This document shows, piece after piece, positions 15,277 through 18,196 of a stretch of DNA of 18,196 bases (positions are counted from its first letter, which is position 1; every line of letters starts with the position of its first letter). Position numbers and translations under genes: made by a program. The notes beneath the pieces are model-generated. The model had not been told where the DNA came from and did no database searches. It saw only the letters and a program-made list of their open reading frames with translations. The DNA is from JBCDBD01 sp039184335 (lineage in GTDB: Bacteria; Bacteroidota; Bacteroidia; Flavobacteriales; Flavobacteriaceae), in assembly GCA_039184335.1 (NCBI GenBank), contig JBCDBD010000050.1:1-18196 (forward strand), read 5' to 3'.

Positions 15277-15660
15277 ATGAGTATAAGAGTACATTTTAAG
15301 CAATCACGTGTCTTTTGTGCTGTAGGTATTGCCCTTTTATTTTTTATGGCATTGTTTCATGGTAGTGGCCTTTTCTTTGTGAACGACGTCATCATGAAAT
15401 CCAATACCGAAGGCTTTCTTAAAGCCATTTTTCCGGTTTTGTTCATCCATCCCTCCATTCATTTGATAGGGCTTTCGATTTTCGGAATCTTGGCAATTCA
15501 CCTTAGGGAAAAGGCCCAAACCATTTTGATCGCAATTGCAATATTGGTCGTTGCAGATGCCCTGGCCGCATTCTATTTAGGGGCCTTCGCCCCAGGAATA
15601 CTTCTTACTATAGCTGCAATTTGTTTTCTTATTCCGGGTTTGGGACCCAAAAAATTATGA
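15277..15660 (+). CDS. Small four-helix membrane protein, unknown function
   Basis: 127 residues with about four transmembrane helices (near 12-33, 46-70, 79-100 and 100-122) and short charged loops. FFMALFHGSGLFFVNDVI and FIHPSIHLIGLSIFGI are notable for conserved-looking histidines in the membrane. No family recognised. It follows the DUF1624-type gene by 156 bases, so it may have its own promoter, and it converges with lpdA. Confidence 0.65.
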   Translation: MSIRVHFKQSRVFCAVGIALLFFMALFHGSGLFFVNDVIMKSNTEGFLKAIFPVLFIHPSIHLIGLSIFGILAIHLREKAQTILIAIAILVVADALAAFYLGAFAPGILLTIAAICFLIPGLGPKKL

Positions 15661-15721
15661 TAATTGGATGATGATCATAAAATCATGTACTGCAATAGTG
15701 CCCTTTAGCAACCAAAATCCA

Positions 15722-17128
15722 TCAAACATGCAGTGCCCGATCTGCGGTTGCCGCCAATGCTGCTTCCTTGACTGCTTCGGCATAGGTTGGGTGTGCATGA
15801 CTCATGCGTGCCATATCTTCTGCTGAAGCACGAAATTCCATGGCGGTAACGGCTTCTGTGATCAAATCGGCACAACGGGCACCAATCATATGTACGCCCA
15901 AAACTTCATCAGTGTCTTTATCGGCAAGAATCTTGACAAACCCATCGATATCCATACTGGCACGGGCGCGACCAAGGGCCCTCATCGGAAACTGGCCCAC
16001 TTTATAGGCAACACCCTCAGCTTTGAGCGCTTCTTCCGTTTTGCCCACAGCGGCCACCTCTGGCCAGGTGTAGACCACACCAGGAATCAAATTGTAGTCG
16101 ATATGTGGTTTCTGACCCGCCAAAATTTCAGCGACCATAGTTCCCTCTTCTTCTGCTTTATGGGCCAGCATAGCGCCACGGACCACATCGCCAATGGCAT
16201 AAATATTGGGTATGTTGGTCTGTAAGTGCGCGTTGACCACAACCCGACCTTTATTATCCAATTCTACTCCCGCAGCTTTGGCATTCAATCCATCGGTATA
16301 AGGTCTTCGACCTACAGAAACCAAGCAGTAATCTGCAGTAAACGTCACTTCTTCCCCTTTTTTATCATCTGCTTTTACAATGACCTCGTCACCTTTTCTC
16401 GCTACGGATTTCACCTTGTGCGAAAGATGGAACTTCACTTTCTGTTTCTTCATCACCTTGGCCAGTTCTTTTGACAGTGCCCCATCCATACCAGGGATAA
16501 TACGATCCATATATTCCACTACGGACACTTCGGCACCCAATCTTTTATAGACCTGCCCCAATTCGAGCCCGATTACCCCTCCCCCAATAATGATAAGATG
16601 TTTCGGTATTTCTTTCAGTTTCAACGCTTCGGTGGAGGTGATGATCCGCTCTTTGTCAATTTGGATAAAAGGCAGGGTCGACGGCTTAGAACCTGTAGCA
16701 ATAATGGTATGCTTTGCCGTTATGGTCTCCAAGGTGCCATCCGGTTTCTTGATATCGATATGGGTAGCATCCTTAAAACTGCCCATACCTTCAAAAACCT
16801 CAATATTATTTTTGTCCATCAAAAACTGGACTCCCTTGGTAGTTTGGTCAACCACGGCCTGTTTTCGAGCGATCATCTGCCTCAAATTGACCTTGACCCC
16901 ATCAAGAATTTCAATGCCATGGTCCTTAAAATGTTTAATGGCATCTTCATAATGGTGCGAGGAATCCAATAAGGCCTTTGAAGGAATGCAACCTACATTC
17001 AAGCAGGTACCACCAAGCGTCGGATATTTTTCAATGATTGCAGTTTTCATACCCAATTGGGCACAACGGATGGCTGCCACATAGCCTCCAGGTCCAGAGC
17101 CGATTACGGCTACATCATATTGACTCAT
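15722..17128 (-). CDS. lpdA: Dihydrolipoyl dehydrogenase (E3)
   Basis: 468 residues. This FAD- and NAD-dependent homodimer reoxidises dihydrolipoyl groups of the pyruvate and 2-oxoglutarate dehydrogenase complexes and of the glycine cleavage system. GSGPGGYVAA (10-19) binds FAD. GGTCLNVGCIPSK (39-51) holds the redox pair C42/C47. IIGGGVIGLELG binds NAD in the middle domain, and YAIGDVV is the second FAD motif. HAHPTYAEAVKEAA near the C-terminus supplies the catalytic His446 and Glu451. Full family length with every key residue. The E1 and E2 partners are not in the window. An 86-base leader with overlapping inverted repeats separates it from the gene upstream. Confidence 0.97.
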   Translation of the reverse strand: MSQYDVAVIGSGPGGYVAAIRCAQLGMKTAIIEKYPTLGGTCLNVGCIPSKALLDSSHHYEDAIKHFKDHGIEILDGVKVNLRQMIARKQAVVDQTTKGVQFLMDKNNIEVFEGMGSFKDATHIDIKKPDGTLETITAKHTIIATGSKPSTLPFIQIDKERIITSTEALKLKEIPKHLIIIGGGVIGLELGQVYKRLGAEVSVVEYMDRIIPGMDGALSKELAKVMKKQKVKFHLSHKVKSVARKGDEVIVKADDKKGEEVTFTADYCLVSVGRRPYTDGLNAKAAGVELDNKGRVVVNAHLQTNIPNIYAIGDVVRGAMLAHKAEEEGTMVAEILAGQKPHIDYNLIPGVVYTWPEVAAVGKTEEALKAEGVAYKVGQFPMRALGRARASMDIDGFVKILADKDTDEVLGVHMIGARCADLITEAVTAMEFRASAEDMARMSHAHPTYAEAVKEAALAATADRALHV

Positions 17129-17143
17129 ACTAATGAATTGTAA

Positions 17144-17166
17144 GGATTTTTAAACGGAAAATCCGT
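17144..17166 (-). promoter_or_regulatory. Two overlapping hairpins in the lpdA leader
   Basis: GGATTTT (17144-17150) pairs with AAAATCC (17158-17164), while ACGGA (17154-17158) pairs with TCCGT (17162-17166) over an overlapping segment, so only one can form at a time. They lie 16-38 bases before the lpdA ATG. They could be a leader switch, an operator, or part of a weak terminator for the upstream gene. Confidence 0.3.
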
Positions 17167-17209
17167 AAAAATGGATGTAAAAATACGAATGTTTTTTTGT
17201 TAAACCCTG

Positions 17210-17217
17210 CAAATTTA
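17210..17217 (-). promoter_or_regulatory. Candidate -7 box (TAAATTTG) for lpdA
   Basis: An exact TAnnTTTG match on the minus strand, 81 bases before the lpdA ATG. Its first three bases (TAA) are the stop codon of the upstream membrane-protein gene. No convincing -33 TTG at normal spacing is seen, so this is tentative. Confidence 0.28.
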
Positions 17218-17604
17218 CACTGGTGCCAAAGGAAATTTTATTGCACCATAACTGCCTAGCCATAGGCCCGCAATTGAAGAAAGGTGAAGGCCTGTCTCAA
17301 ACCAGAAAGAACCATTCCAAAATCCACAAAAAGTCATAAAGAACAACTTGCCAGCCACAAAAGACGAAATCAGCACATGCGGCCAAAAATTGTCTTTGAC
17401 CACTATCAACGAGGCGAGGAATCCCGATATGGTGGCTGCGACAAAGGTGGCGAGCCCTGAAAATACCAAATCAAGGTTGGAAGATGTACAAAAGCCCACG
17501 CCTTCTAACAATACATCTTGGGCCAGGGTCGTGTACAGCATAAGACTGAGTGCTCCCACAACCGTGGATATCACGGTGAGGAACAGTCGTGTTTGTGCGG
17601 TCAT
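17215..17604 (-). CDS. Small four-helix membrane protein, unknown function
   Basis: 129 residues with four hydrophobic helices (about 7-29, 45-68, 73-95 and 104-123), two of them glycine/alanine-rich. No signal peptide distinct from the first helix and no family I recognise. It lies between an Lrp/AsnC-family regulator (89 bases upstream) and lpdA (86 bases downstream), all on the minus strand, so joint regulation is possible but not shown. Confidence 0.65.
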   Translation of the reverse strand: MTAQTRLFLTVISTVVGALSLMLYTTLAQDVLLEGVGFCTSSNLDLVFSGLATFVAATISGFLASLIVVKDNFWPHVLISSFVAGKLFFMTFCGFWNGSFWFETGLHLSSIAGLWLGSYGAIKFPLAPV

Positions 17605-17693
17605 GAAAAGGTTGCTTTTGATTGATGCTATGCAAATTATACATATGAATCTGTCAACCCCTTTACTTTAACAACGATTTAGGTTAAACTTTA

Positions 17694-18152
17694 CTAAATA
17701 GGCAAGGCCGTGGTGTATTTTACTTCATTGATGACAAACGAACTTTGGGTATTGCCTATGTTATGGATAGCCGTCAACTTAGCTACCATAAACTCACGAT
17801 AGGCCTTCATGTTCTTGACATTGATCTTAAGGATGTAATCATAGTCCCCACTGATATGAAAACATTCTGACACCTCGTCAAGCCGTAGTACATCACGTTC
17901 AAATCGCAGTACATTTTCTTTCGTGTGCTGTATCAATCGAACATGGCAGAGCACCGTATAATCGCGATCGACCATTTGTTTATCGACCAGTGCCACATAG
18001 CTCGAAATGACCCCAGATCGCTCTAAGCGACGAAGACGTTCATATACCGCAGTAGTGGAAAGTTGCAGGTCATTGGCATAAGCTTTGGTGGTTTTTTTGC
18101 AATCTTCCTGTAACAATTGCAGCAGTCTTTTATCGAGACGGTCCAGTTTCAT
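17694..18152 (-). CDS. Lrp/AsnC family transcriptional regulator
   Basis: 152 residues from the ATG at 18152 (MKLDRLDKRLL), the standard start for this family; an in-frame ATG at 18194 would add 14 residues not found in the family. The N-terminal helix-turn-helix spans about 20-48 (TTKAYANDLQLSTTAVYERLRRLERSG, read in parts). The C-terminal RAM domain (about 66-140) binds amino acids and assembles octamers; SGDYDYILKI (101-110) is its effector-loop motif. These proteins adjust amino-acid metabolism and often regulate neighbours. Its targets cannot be told from the window. Confidence 0.93.
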   Translation of the reverse strand: MKLDRLDKRLLQLLQEDCKKTTKAYANDLQLSTTAVYERLRRLERSGVISSYVALVDKQMVDRDYTVLCHVRLIQHTKENVLRFERDVLRLDEVSECFHISGDYDYILKINVKNMKAYREFMVAKLTAIHNIGNTQSSFVINEVKYTTALPI

Positions 18153-18196
18153 GGTGATATTTTTTCTTTGGTTACTACCATTTTTTAAAAACAAAG

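Noticed and set aside
17605..17693. TTGACA followed by TATAAT upstream of the 17215-17604 gene
   Set aside because: The two boxes are only 10 bases apart, too close for a sigma-70 type promoter, and this phylum uses a different consensus.
1..18196. CRISPR arrays, tRNA or rRNA genes
   Set aside because: I found no regularly spaced repeats and no tRNA- or rRNA-like sequence on reading through; a dedicated scan was not possible.

Overview
The window looks like part of a chromosome from a marine-type member of the Bacteroidota, most likely the family Flavobacteriaceae. This rests on the style of the proteins (YifB/ComM, a stand-alone PabB with a PIKGT motif, DsbD, dihydrolipoyl dehydrogenase), on -7 boxes of the TAnnTTTG type and on AT-rich intergenic DNA. 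I cannot name a genus from the sequence alone.

Left part (1-1469): rearranged accessory DNA. A tetratricopeptide-repeat gene enters from the left edge and stops abruptly at 235, where its DNA is joined to an unrelated ORF (207-788). That ORF appears to have lost its own start. A strong intrinsic terminator (847-881) closes it. About 0.7 kb without a gene follows, carrying several palindromes and repeated motifs.

Middle part (about 1470-6570): a candidate integrated element of about 5.1 kb, which I consider the most interesting part of the window. A 13-bp sequence occurs in inverted orientation at 1470-1482 and 6558-6570. The right copy lies 2 bp inside the point (about 6572) where the comM/yifB gene loses its normal C-terminus. 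A small serine recombinase starts about 120 bp from the left end. The cargo is a Gp37/Gp68 (DUF5131) protein fused to a ParB-like domain and a helix-turn-helix, several unrecognised small proteins, a winged-helix/coiled-coil/membrane protein, and a 47-residue ORF that overlaps the altered tail of comM. The gene arrangement resembles a small genomic island carrying possible anti-phage or regulatory cargo; that role is inference. DNA left of 1470 is not the missing comM end, so the left flank is either another element or a later rearrangement.

Right part (6537-18196): ordinary chromosome. On the minus strand an FMN reductase-like gene, pabB, tilS and dsbD form a tight run (gaps of 11 and 25 bases and a 4-base ATGA overlap), serving folate precursor synthesis, tRNA-Ile modification and periplasmic disulfide reduction. 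Between dsbD and comM lies a remnant of a penicillin-acylase-family gene. On the plus strand are a multi-pass membrane protein of the DUF1624/HGSNAT type and a small membrane protein. On the minus strand again are lpdA (E3 of the 2-oxoacid dehydrogenase complexes), a four-helix membrane protein of unknown function and an Lrp/AsnC-family regulator.
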